The notes under the pieces: model-generated
The model's input: the letters and a program-made list of their open reading frames with translations, nothing else
Database searches by the model: none
What the model was told of the DNA's origin: nothing
Translations under genes and position numbers: made by a program
NCBI GenBank assembly: GCA_038249135.1
Contig: JBBRWO010000056.1
Span: 1 to 12,530 of the forward strand
Length of the DNA stretch: 12,530 bases
DNA from: JBBRWO01 sp038249135
GTDB taxonomy: Bacteria > Actinomycetota > Coriobacteriia > Anaerosomatales > JAAXUF01
Reading direction: 5' to 3'
Shown here: in pieces, positions 6,702 through 12,530 of the stretch
How positions within the stretch are numbered: position 1 is the first letter of the stretch
Layout: each line of letters opens with the position of its first letter

Positions 6702-7471
6702 GTCATCACAGCATCTCGGTCAAAGACCTCGGCTTCGCGTATCCGGATGGAACACGCGCGCTTGCAGGCGTGTCCTTCGAGATAGGGCACGGTGAGTCGA
6801 TCGCCATCGTCGGCGCCAACGGAGCCGGCAAGTCCACACTGCTCATGCACCTCAACGGCCTGCACAGCGCCTCCGAGGGAACCGTCCGCATCGGCGATGT
6901 GCCCGTCACAGCAAAGACGCTTTCCGGCATCCGCAAGACCGTCGGCATGGTGTTCCAGGATCCCGATGACCAGCTCTTCATGCCTACCGTCGGCCAAGAT
7001 GTCGGTTTCGGCCCAATGAACATGGGACTCCCTGAGGATGAGATCGAGGCCCGCGTCGATGACGCGCTGACGCGCGTTGGGGCGCTGGGACTCAAGGGTC
7101 GCCCCCCGTACCGGCTTTCTGGCGGCGAGAAGCGCGCTGTCGCCATCGCGACCGTGTTGGCGATGTGCCCGGACATCCTGGTGATGGACGAGCCGACGAG
7201 CAACCTCGACCCGCGAGCGCGGCGCAATCTCATCGAGCTGCTCGGCACTTTCGAGCACACCAAGATCATCGCGACACACGACCTCGACATGGCGCTCGAC
7301 CTCTGTGAGCGCACCATCGTCATCGCCAACGGGACCGTTGCCGCCGACGGGCCGACGCGCGACATCTTCGCCGACGAGGCGCTGCTCGACGCCTGCCAAC
7401 TTGAGCAGCCGCTGGTGATGCAGGGATGTCCGGTGTGCGGACACGGTGGCGAGGCGCCTCCGCTCGGGTAG
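6698..7471 (+). CDS. nikO: Nickel ECF transporter ATPase NikO (CbiO family)
   Basis: This 257-aa ABC ATPase powers nickel uptake. Visible motifs are Walker A GANGAGKST (39-47), Q-loop Q87 in FQDPDDQLF, signature LSGGEK (140-145), Walker B ILVMDEP (160-166), D-loop SNLD (168-171) and H-loop H194. FQDPDDQLF is characteristic of ECF/CbiO ATPases. I place the start at the GTG at 6698, which overlaps the nikQ stop and has GAAGGTG about five bases upstream. The open frame further upstream lies inside nikQ. An odd C-terminal tail carries C-P-V-C-G-H-G-G (244-251), a possible metal-binding knuckle; the next gene begins with a near-identical CPVCGH. Confidence 0.95.
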   Translation: MSHHSISVKDLGFAYPDGTRALAGVSFEIGHGESIAIVGANGAGKSTLLMHLNGLHSASEGTVRIGDVPVTAKTLSGIRKTVGMVFQDPDDQLFMPTVGQDVGFGPMNMGLPEDEIEARVDDALTRVGALGLKGRPPYRLSGGEKRAVAIATVLAMCPDILVMDEPTSNLDPRARRNLIELLGTFEHTKIIATHDLDMALDLCERTIVIANGTVAADGPTRDIFADEALLDACQLEQPLVMQGCPVCGHGGEAPPLG

Positions 7472-7474
7472 AAT
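7469..7474 (+). promoter_or_regulatory. Possible -10 element (TAGAAT) for a leaderless transcript
   Basis: TAGAAT fits the actinobacterial TANNNT -10 pattern and lies seven bases before the ATG at 7482. Transcription would then start at or beside the A of the start codon. No ribosome binding site is visible before that ATG. No convincing -35 box is seen, so this is tentative. Confidence 0.35.
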
Positions 7475-7481
7475 CGCACTC

Positions 7482-8141
7482 ATGGAGACCCCGCAGCACG
7501 ACCACAGCGCACCTCAGCCGCACGGCGCCCCGACGTACCGAGAATGCCCCGTCTGTGGGCACCTCTCGGCCAAGCCGCCGTTTGTCAGCGGTCAGTCCAA
7601 CTGCCCCGAGTGCGGCTCGCCCGGCAACGGACGCCGACCCTTCCCTGCCGAGCGGATCAGACGCGTCGACGCGCGGATCCGACGCTATCACGGCGACGGC
7701 GAGCACGAAGTCGTCGTCATTCTGGTTGCGACGTTCCTCGAGACGCTGCTGGAAGACATGCTCGCGCGCATCATGGCCGCCGAGGGAGCGAGTGTGAAGC
7801 TGCGCGCCGGCGTGCTCGACACGCAGCGCTCGGTGGGCCAGCGGCTCGGCAAACTGTTTCCCACGCTCACCGGCGTGCAGTTCGAGGACGCCGCCAAACA
7901 AGCGGGCTTCTCGGAGTTCCCACGGCAGTGGCGCTCGCTGCGCACCGAGCGCAACGCGTTCATTCACGACGCCGCCTTCGATGGCCAGCGCGAGTCACTC
8001 TCAAAGGAGACCGCAGAGCAGTCGCTCGCGCTGCTCGGCCAGGCGTACGCGCTGTTCGTGCACATCAACAATCGGTTCGTAGCCGGTGAGAAGCATCGCC
8101 GCACCACCGATTCGCGCCACGGTTCGGCCTCTCAGTCGTGA
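7482..8141 (+). CDS. Zinc-ribbon protein with HEPN-like domain, function unknown
   Basis: With the ATG at 7482 the product is 219 aa; an in-frame GTG at 7446 would overlap nikO and lacks support. The N-terminus is rich in His and Pro (HDHSAPQPHG). A zinc ribbon follows, CPVC (C22, C25) and CPEC (C41, C44) 15 residues apart. Residues ~70-200 are helical, with VVVILVATFLETLLEDML followed later by RTERNAFIHD. R157-N-A-F-I-H162 fits the R(N/D)x3H catalytic motif of HEPN ribonucleases. HEPN proteins are often RNases in toxin-antitoxin or defence systems, but no antitoxin gene is adjacent. The 3' end overlaps the hypF start (GTGA at 8138-8141), so it is probably co-expressed with the hyp genes. The HEPN assignment rests on pattern alone. 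Confidence 0.75.
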   Translation: METPQHDHSAPQPHGAPTYRECPVCGHLSAKPPFVSGQSNCPECGSPGNGRRPFPAERIRRVDARIRRYHGDGEHEVVVILVATFLETLLEDMLARIMAAEGASVKLRAGVLDTQRSVGQRLGKLFPTLTGVQFEDAAKQAGFSEFPRQWRSLRTERNAFIHDAAFDGQRESLSKETAEQSLALLGQAYALFVHINNRFVAGEKHRRTTDSRHGSASQS

Positions 8142-10840
8142 AGGCACTTTCGCTCCACATCACCGGCATCGTCCAAGGCGTCGGCTTCCGCCCCTTCGTC
8201 TACAACCTCGCGGTGGACCGTGGGCTGCACGGTTGGGTACTCAACGCGAGCGACGGCGTTTACGCAGTGATCGAGGGTGACTCCGAGACCGTCGGCGCCT
8301 TCCCCGCCGCCATCCGCGCGCTGGCTCCACCCATGGCCGTGGTCGAGGACATCATCGCCGAGGAGGTCGAGCCGGAAGGCTTCGCCGACTTCACGATCCG
8401 CCCCTCGCGCGCCGAGGAAGGCGCGATGACGCTCGTCTCCCCCGACATCGCCACGTGTCCCGATTGCCTCGCGGAACTCGCCACACCCGGCGACCGCCGC
8501 TACCGCTACCCGTTCATCAACTGCACCAACTGCGGACCGCGCTTCACGATCATCGGCGACGTGCCCTACGACCGGCCGATGACGTCGATGCGCGACTTCC
8601 CCATTTGCCCCGAATGTGCCGAGGAGTACGGCGATCCTCGGGATCGGCGGTTTCATGCACAACCGGATGCTTGCTTTGTGTGTGGGCCGCGGCTCTTTCT
8701 GAATCCCGCCGGTGAGGGTGCAGTGGAGGCCCCGTGCTCGACAGTCCTCGGCGGGGGCCCTCGGCGGGATGGCGCTTCGCGCCAACTCCCGCCTTCCCCG
8801 CCTGCGGAACTGCGCGCGGGGCCTCCGCTGCACCCTCACCTCCCTGATGGCGAGTACCCCCTCCCTCAAACCCCAGCCCTGGATCCCTCTTGGGCTTGGA
8901 GCGCGGAGCTTGAGGTGTCGCCTCGCAGCCATCGCGACCGCGAGGCGGAAGCTGATCGCAACGACGCGATCATCGCGGCGGCGGCCGGGCTATTGCGCGA
9001 TGGGTGCGTTCTGGCCATCAAGGGGCTTGGCGGGTTTCATCTGGCTTGCGACGCGACCAATACGGCGGCGGTCACGGCTCTGCGGGAGCGCAAGCGCCGC
9101 TGGGGCAAGCCGCTGGCGATCATGGTGCCGGATCTGGATGCGGCGCGGACCTACTGCGAGGTCAACGCCCTTGAGGCTGAACTGCTCGCCGGCTCGGTGC
9201 GTCCGATCGTCCTGCTGCGCCGCAAGGCCGTCGATGGTCAAGGACCACAGGGAGGCACTGCCGCCACCGCTGAGAGCGAGTCTGCGGGGGCGCCACGCGC
9301 AGTTCCGCAGCCCGGGGAGGATGGCGACAACGCCGAAGGCGTTTCGCCGTCCGAGGGTCCCGGGCGAGGACTGGCCGAGCATGGCACCCCCGCAGACTCG
9401 CTCGCACCCGGCGTCGCCGACGGCCTCACGGAGATCGGCGTCATGCTCCCGTATACGCCCCTGCACACGCTCCTGCTCGCCGAGGTGGGCGTCCCGCTGG
9501 TCATGACGTCCGGGAACCTCTCGGATGAACCCATCGCGACCGAAAACGCTGAAGCCCTCTCCCGTCTCGCACCCGTCGCCGACGCGTTCCTGCTGCACGA
9601 CCGCGCGATTCTCTCGCGTTACGACGACTCCGTGGTGCGTGTGGTGGGCGACATCGTCGAGCAGGTCCGCCGCAGCCGCGGATACGCACCATTCCCGCTC
9701 ACGCTGCCCTTCGAGACCGACACCGACATCCTCGCCGCCGGCCCGGAGCAGAAGAACACGTTCACGCTGCTGACCGGCCGCTACGCCTTCGTCAGCCAGC
9801 ACATCGGCGACCTCGAGAACGCCGAGACGCTCGGCAGCTTCGAGGACACGGTCGCTCTGTATCAGCGCCTCTTCCGCATCTCGCCGGAGGTCATCGCGCA
9901 CGACCTGCACCCCGAGTACCTCTCCACCAAGTGGGCGTTGGAGCAGCCGCAACCCAAGGTCGGCGTCCAGCACCACCACGCGCACATCGTCTCCGTGACC
10001 GCCGAGCACGGTATCGCTGGGCAGGTCGTGGGCGTCTCATTCGACGGCACGGGCTACGGCGAGGACGGCCGCATCTGGGGTGGCGAGTTCCTCATCGCCG
10101 ACTGGGCCGGCTACGAGCGCTTCGCCCACCTGCGCTACGTCCCCATGCCCGGCGGAGGCGCCGCGATCAAACGGCCGGCGCGCATGGCGCTCGGGACGCT
10201 CGCGGCCCTCGGACTGCTGGAACACCCTGGCGCGGCACCGCTGCGCTCGCGGCTCGCGCCCTCCGAGGAGACGACGCTCCTGCGCATGATCGAGCGTGGC
10301 GTGAACTCGCCGCTCACCAGCTCCATGGGGCGCCTCTTCGACAGCGTCGCGGCGCTCATCGGCGTTACCGATGACGCGCGCTATGAGGGTGAGGCGGCCA
10401 TCCTGCTCGAGGCGGCTGCGGACCTCTCGGCTGAGGGCTCGTACGAGTTCGGGCTGCTTGGCGTTACTGGTACGGCCATCGGCGAAGTGCCGCCTACCGA
10501 CTCACAACTGCCGCTCGTAGTTGACCCTACCCCCGTGCTTGCTGCGGTTCTGGAAGATGTCGCAGGTGGAATACCCTCGGGGGTAATCTCAATGCGCTTT
10601 CACAGGGCCGTTGTCGGGTGTATAGTCCGCGTTGGCGCTCTCGCGGCAGGACAGGTGGGAACCCGTCACGTCGCGCTCGCCGGAGGCGTGTTCATGAACC
10701 GTCTCGTGCTCGGTGAATCGGTACGCGCACTTCGCATTGCAGGGCTTGTTCCCCTCACCCACGTGAGGCTTCCGGTAAACGACGGGGCCGTATCCTTCGG
10801 CCAAGCTGTTGTGGCGTGGGCCCGACGGCATGAGATTTGA
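8138..10840 (+). CDS. hypF: Carbamoyltransferase HypF, enlarged by two in-frame palindromic repeat insertions
   Basis: HypF turns carbamoyl phosphate into carbamoyl-AMP and carbamoylates HypE, the source of the CN ligands of [NiFe]-hydrogenase. Domains in order are: acylphosphatase (1-~92, GIVQGVGFRPFVY), two zinc fingers (C107/C110/C129/C132 and C157/C160/C179/C182), YrdC-like (~277-520, KGLGGFHLACDA, KPLAIMV, TSGNLSDEPIA) and Kae1-like carbamoyltransferase (~530-900, HDLHPEYLST, QHHHAH, DGTGYGEDGRIWGGEF, SSMGRLFDSVAAL, YEGEAAILLEA, ALAGGVFMN, NDGAVSFGQA). At 900 aa it is well over the usual ~750-780. The excess lies in two low-complexity stretches (~190-272 and ~364-420) containing the palindromic elements at 8711-8840 and 9274-9403. 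The frame stays open throughout. The usual PGGD reads PGGG (671-674). The GTG start at 8138 overlaps the upstream stop. Confidence 0.95.
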   Translation: MKALSLHITGIVQGVGFRPFVYNLAVDRGLHGWVLNASDGVYAVIEGDSETVGAFPAAIRALAPPMAVVEDIIAEEVEPEGFADFTIRPSRAEEGAMTLVSPDIATCPDCLAELATPGDRRYRYPFINCTNCGPRFTIIGDVPYDRPMTSMRDFPICPECAEEYGDPRDRRFHAQPDACFVCGPRLFLNPAGEGAVEAPCSTVLGGGPRRDGASRQLPPSPPAELRAGPPLHPHLPDGEYPLPQTPALDPSWAWSAELEVSPRSHRDREAEADRNDAIIAAAAGLLRDGCVLAIKGLGGFHLACDATNTAAVTALRERKRRWGKPLAIMVPDLDAARTYCEVNALEAELLAGSVRPIVLLRRKAVDGQGPQGGTAATAESESAGAPRAVPQPGEDGDNAEGVSPSEGPGRGLAEHGTPADSLAPGVADGLTEIGVMLPYTPLHTLLLAEVGVPLVMTSGNLSDEPIATENAEALSRLAPVADAFLLHDRAILSRYDDSVVRVVGDIVEQVRRSRGYAPFPLTLPFETDTDILAAGPEQKNTFTLLTGRYAFVSQHIGDLENAETLGSFEDTVALYQRLFRISPEVIAHDLHPEYLSTKWALEQPQPKVGVQHHHAHIVSVTAEHGIAGQVVGVSFDGTGYGEDGRIWGGEFLIADWAGYERFAHLRYVPMPGGGAAIKRPARMALGTLAALGLLEHPGAAPLRSRLAPSEETTLLRMIERGVNSPLTSSMGRLFDSVAALIGVTDDARYEGEAAILLEAAADLSAEGSYEFGLLGVTGTAIGEVPPTDSQLPLVVDPTPVLAAVLEDVAGGIPSGVISMRFHRAVVGCIVRVGALAAGQVGTRHVALAGGVFMNRLVLGESVRALRIAGLVPLTHVRLPVNDGAVSFGQAVVAWARRHEI
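8711..8840 (-). repeat. 130-bp palindromic structured element, copy 1 (inside hypF, reversed)
   Basis: The arms 8711-8730 and 8821-8840 are 20-bp inverted repeats with one mismatch. Inside, nested stems pair: CAGTCC (8742-8747) with GGAACTG (8806-8812, one bulge), GGCGGGG (8750-8756) with CCCCGCC (8796-8802), GGCGGGA (8763-8769) with TCCCGCC (8787-8793), and TGGCGC (8770-8775) with GCGCCA (8779-8784) around a TTC loop (GAA on the minus strand). It has the same length and core as copy 2 but the opposite orientation. It encodes HypF residues ~192-235, a Pro/Gly/Ala-rich linker between the second zinc finger and the YrdC domain. Homology to copy 2 seems to extend over 8841-8866. No transposase gene is present, so mobility is inferred. 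Confidence 0.88.
9274..9403 (+). repeat. 130-bp palindromic structured element, copy 2 (inside hypF, forward)
   Basis: The arms GAGCGAGTCTGCGGGGG (9274-9290) and its exact reverse complement (9387-9403) are perfect. GCCA/TGGC continues the stem after one mismatch. Nested stems are: CAGTTCC (9300-9306) with GGACTG (9368-9373), CCCGGG (9311-9316) with CCCGGG (9359-9364), GGCGA (9323-9327) with TCGCC (9344-9348), and AACGCC (9329-9334) with GGCGTT (9338-9343) around GAA. It encodes HypF residues ~379-422 in a surface loop of the YrdC domain, between RPIVLLRRK and GVMLPYTPLH. Shared with copy 1 are the 15-base segment CGCGCAGTTCCGCAG, GAGGACTG, CGAGCA and the apical loop; most stems differ in sequence. 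Confidence 0.88.
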
Positions 10841-10886
10841 TGCTAGCTCACAATGAGCGCATCACACGACAGAAGGGTCAGGACGT

Positions 10887-11141
10887 ATGTGCCTCGCCAT
10901 CCCCGCACGAGTAGTGACCATCGAAGAGAATCACATGGCGTCCGTCGACATCATGGGAGTCACTCGGAAGATCTCGCTCGACTTAGTTCCCGAAGCCGTC
11001 GAGGGAGATTTCGTCCTCGTGCACGCGGGCTTCGCGCTCCAGGTGGTCGATGAGGAGTTCGCGAACGAAACCCTCGAGCTCCTCAAGACCCTCCCGTTCT
11101 TCGCCGAGGAAGAGGGCCTGAACGTCCTCGAAGGGGCTTAA
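10887..11141 (+). CDS. hypC: [NiFe]-hydrogenase maturation chaperone HypC
   Basis: This 84-aa protein starts MCLAIPARV, with the essential Cys2 that carries the Fe(CN)2CO unit, and has the family beta-barrel motif GDFVLVHAGFALQVVDEE (residues ~50-67). HypC forms a complex with HypD during assembly of the Fe(CN)2CO moiety and then delivers it to the hydrogenase large subunit. The length is typical. The start ATG at 10887 is required by the M-C-L-A-I-P N-terminus; AGGA lies just upstream, at close spacing. It sits 46 bp after hypF and 6 bp before hypD. Confidence 0.97.
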   Translation: MCLAIPARVVTIEENHMASVDIMGVTRKISLDLVPEAVEGDFVLVHAGFALQVVDEEFANETLELLKTLPFFAEEEGLNVLEGA

Positions 11142-11147
11142 GGACCC

Positions 11148-12239
11148 ATGGACCTCTCAGGATTCCGCGACCCCGTCATCGCGCGGGGCCTGATTGACGC
11201 CATCGCCGCGACCAAGACCGGCCCCGTCAAGCTGATGGAGGTCTGCGGCACCCACACCGTCTCCATCGCCAAGAACGGACTGCGCGCCGTGATGCCGGAG
11301 TGGGTCACACTCCTCTCCGGTCCCGGCTGTCCCGTCTGCGTGACCGCAAACGCCGACATCGACACCGCCATCGAGCTCGCGCGCCGCCCCGAGGTCATCG
11401 TCACCAGCTTCGGCGACATGATGAAGGTCCCCGGCAGCTACTCCTCACTCGCACGCGAGAAGGCCGACGGCCGCGACGTCCGCATCGTCTACTCCCCCCT
11501 CGACGCGCTGGCGCTGGCCGAGAAGAACCCTGAGCGCGAAGTCGTTTTTGTCGCCGTCGGCTTCGAGACCACGGCTCCGCTCATCGCTGCCGCCATCATG
11601 CGCGCCAAGGAGTCCGGGCTCGAGAACTTCTCGGTGTTCTGCGCCCACAAGACCGTCCCGGCCGCGCTCGAGGCACTCGCGAACGATCCCGAGGTGCAGA
11701 TCAACGGCTTCATCCTGCCGGGACACGTCTCCACGATCATCGGCAGTCAGCCCTACGAGTACCTCGCGTCTGAGTACCACATCCCCGGCGTGATCACCGG
11801 CTTCGAGCCGGTCGACGTGCTCCAGGGCATCTACATGCTGCTCAAGCAGCTCGAAGAAGATCGCTCGGAGATTGAGATCGCCTATCACCGTGGCGTGCTG
11901 CCCGAGGGCAACCCCCACGCCCGCGAGATGGTCGAGAAGGTGTTCACCGAGATGGACGCCGACTGGCGCGGCATCGGCGTCATTCCCGGCACCGGCCTCA
12001 AGATTCGCGACGAGTACGCGCATTACGACGCGGTCGTCCGCATGCCGGTCACGCTGCCGGAGCCCAAAGAGATCAAGGGCTGTCAGTGCGGCGACGTGCT
12101 TCGCGGCGTGATCCTGCCGTTCAACTGCAAGCTGTTCGGCAAAGGCTGCACACCCGAGAACCCCATCGGCCCGTGCATGGTCTCCTCGGAAGGTAGTTGC
12201 GCCGCCTACTACCGCTACACCGACTACGGAAGGGCTTAG
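11148..12239 (+). CDS. hypD: Hydrogenase maturation iron-sulfur protein HypD
   Basis: This 363-aa protein provides the scaffold where Fe receives CN and CO before transfer by HypC. Signature motifs are MEVCGTHT (C33), GPGCPVC (C61, C64), SFGDMMKVPGS (87-97), VGFETTAP (137-144), CAHK (165-168), PGHVS (191-195) and GFEP (218-221). The C-terminal cysteine set C312, C314, C327, C334, C343 and C351 includes the [4Fe-4S] ligands. The length is typical. The start ATG at 11148 is six bases after the hypC stop, with AAGGA overlapping that stop as a close-spaced ribosome binding site. It is clearly co-transcribed with hypC and hypE. Confidence 0.97.
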   Translation: MDLSGFRDPVIARGLIDAIAATKTGPVKLMEVCGTHTVSIAKNGLRAVMPEWVTLLSGPGCPVCVTANADIDTAIELARRPEVIVTSFGDMMKVPGSYSSLAREKADGRDVRIVYSPLDALALAEKNPEREVVFVAVGFETTAPLIAAAIMRAKESGLENFSVFCAHKTVPAALEALANDPEVQINGFILPGHVSTIIGSQPYEYLASEYHIPGVITGFEPVDVLQGIYMLLKQLEEDRSEIEIAYHRGVLPEGNPHAREMVEKVFTEMDADWRGIGVIPGTGLKIRDEYAHYDAVVRMPVTLPEPKEIKGCQCGDVLRGVILPFNCKLFGKGCTPENPIGPCMVSSEGSCAAYYRYTDYGRA

Positions 12240-12242
12240 CCG

Positions 12243-12530
12243 ATGCGCTCAGATCGAATCCTCCTCGCACACGGATCGGGCGGCACGATGATGCGCGAGC
12301 TCATCGAAGAGATCATCGTCCCGGACTTCGACGACGAGGGGCTCAATCGGCTTGACGACGCCGCGTCGCTGGCGTTCCCGGCCGGGCGCCTCGCGTTTTC
12401 CACCGACACCTACGTGGTCAACCCCATCTTCTTCCCCGGCGGTGACATCGGGCGGCTCGCTGTGTGCGGCACCGTCAACGACGTCGCCACCAGCGGCGCC
12501 ACTCCGCTCTACATCTCGGTCGGCTTCGTG
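12243..12530 (+). CDS. hypE: Hydrogenase maturation factor HypE, 5' part (3' truncated by window edge)
   Basis: The first 96 codons are present. The translation begins MRSDRILLAHGSGG and continues with DDAA (~39-42), STDTYVV, FFPGGDIGRLAVCGTVNDVA and SGATPLY. These are the N-terminal ATP-binding (AIRS/PurM-like) motifs of HypE, which dehydrates the thiocarboxamide made by HypF to thiocyanate and donates CN. GGAAGGG (12228-12234) lies eight bases before the ATG. The gene starts three bases after the hypD stop. The C-terminal PRxC catalytic cysteine is outside the window. Confidence 0.96.
   Translation, partial: MRSDRILLAHGSGGTMMRELIEEIIVPDFDDEGLNRLDDAASLAFPAGRLAFSTDTYVVNPIFFPGGDIGRLAVCGTVNDVATSGATPLYISVGFV

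Noticed and set aside
8920..8946. GCCTCGC / GCGAGGC inverted repeat as a further element boundary
   Set aside because: Seven-base arms in GC-rich coding DNA are expected by chance, and copy 2 has no counterpart.
8711..9403. CRISPR array or insertion sequence within hypF
   Set aside because: There are only two copies, in opposite orientation, 433 bp apart, with palindromic structure; no spacer regularity and no transposase reading frame.
8990..10009. Long open frame on the minus strand across hypF (and similar ones at 6446-7483 and 2687-3703)
   Set aside because: These are antisense shadows of high-GC coding sequence; they lack ribosome binding sites and motifs and overlap certain genes.
8138..10840. 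Frameshift or pseudogene in hypF, suggested by the low-complexity stretches at residues ~190-272 and ~364-420
   Set aside because: The same frame carries every HypF motif before, between and after both stretches, with no stop codon, so the gene is intact and merely enlarged.

Overview
The window is high-GC, gene-dense DNA with short intergenic gaps, many GTG starts and stop/start overlaps (ATGA, GTGA). The left-edge gene resembles the actinobacterial DUF6049 family and sits near trxB-trxA. With a nickel ECF transporter and a [NiFe]-hydrogenase maturation (hyp) cluster, this suggests an anaerobic or facultative actinomycete, perhaps Coriobacteriia-like. The lineage is inferred from gene content only. 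No RNA genes, CRISPR array or transposase gene were seen.

Region 1 (1-4160, + strand): the 3' end of a membrane protein gene (DUF6049-like), a 124-aa membrane-anchored protein, an unusual PIN-nuclease/transmembrane/TPR fusion, thioredoxin reductase (trxB), thioredoxin (trxA), a hairpin terminator, an 83-aa orphan protein and a second, strong terminator.

Region 2 (4178-7471): a nickel uptake locus. nikMN (substrate-binding membrane component fused to its small partner) is on the minus strand. Divergent from it run nikR (nickel-responsive repressor), nikQ (ECF T component) and nikO (ATPase). The 238-bp divergent intergenic region carries candidate NikR half-sites at about 20-bp spacing, a 31-bp dyad and three 13-bp direct repeats spaced exactly 22 bp.

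Region 3 (7482-12530): a zinc-ribbon protein with a HEPN-type R-N-x3-H motif, possibly read from a leaderless promoter, overlaps hypF. Then come hypC, hypD and the 5' part of hypE. Nickel imported by region 2 would serve [NiFe]-hydrogenase: HypF/HypE make the CN ligands and HypC/HypD assemble the Fe(CN)2CO unit.

The most unusual feature lies inside hypF. Two 130-bp, almost fully palindromic elements in opposite orientations are embedded in frame in the coding sequence. They share a conserved core (the CGCAGTTCCGCAG motif and the GGACTG partner strand), but their other stems differ in sequence while staying paired. The stems therefore show compensatory change around a conserved GAA/TTC apical loop. 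This looks like an ORF-embedded, structured, mobile palindromic repeat family, comparable in style to Rickettsia palindromic elements, which I do not recognise as a named family.
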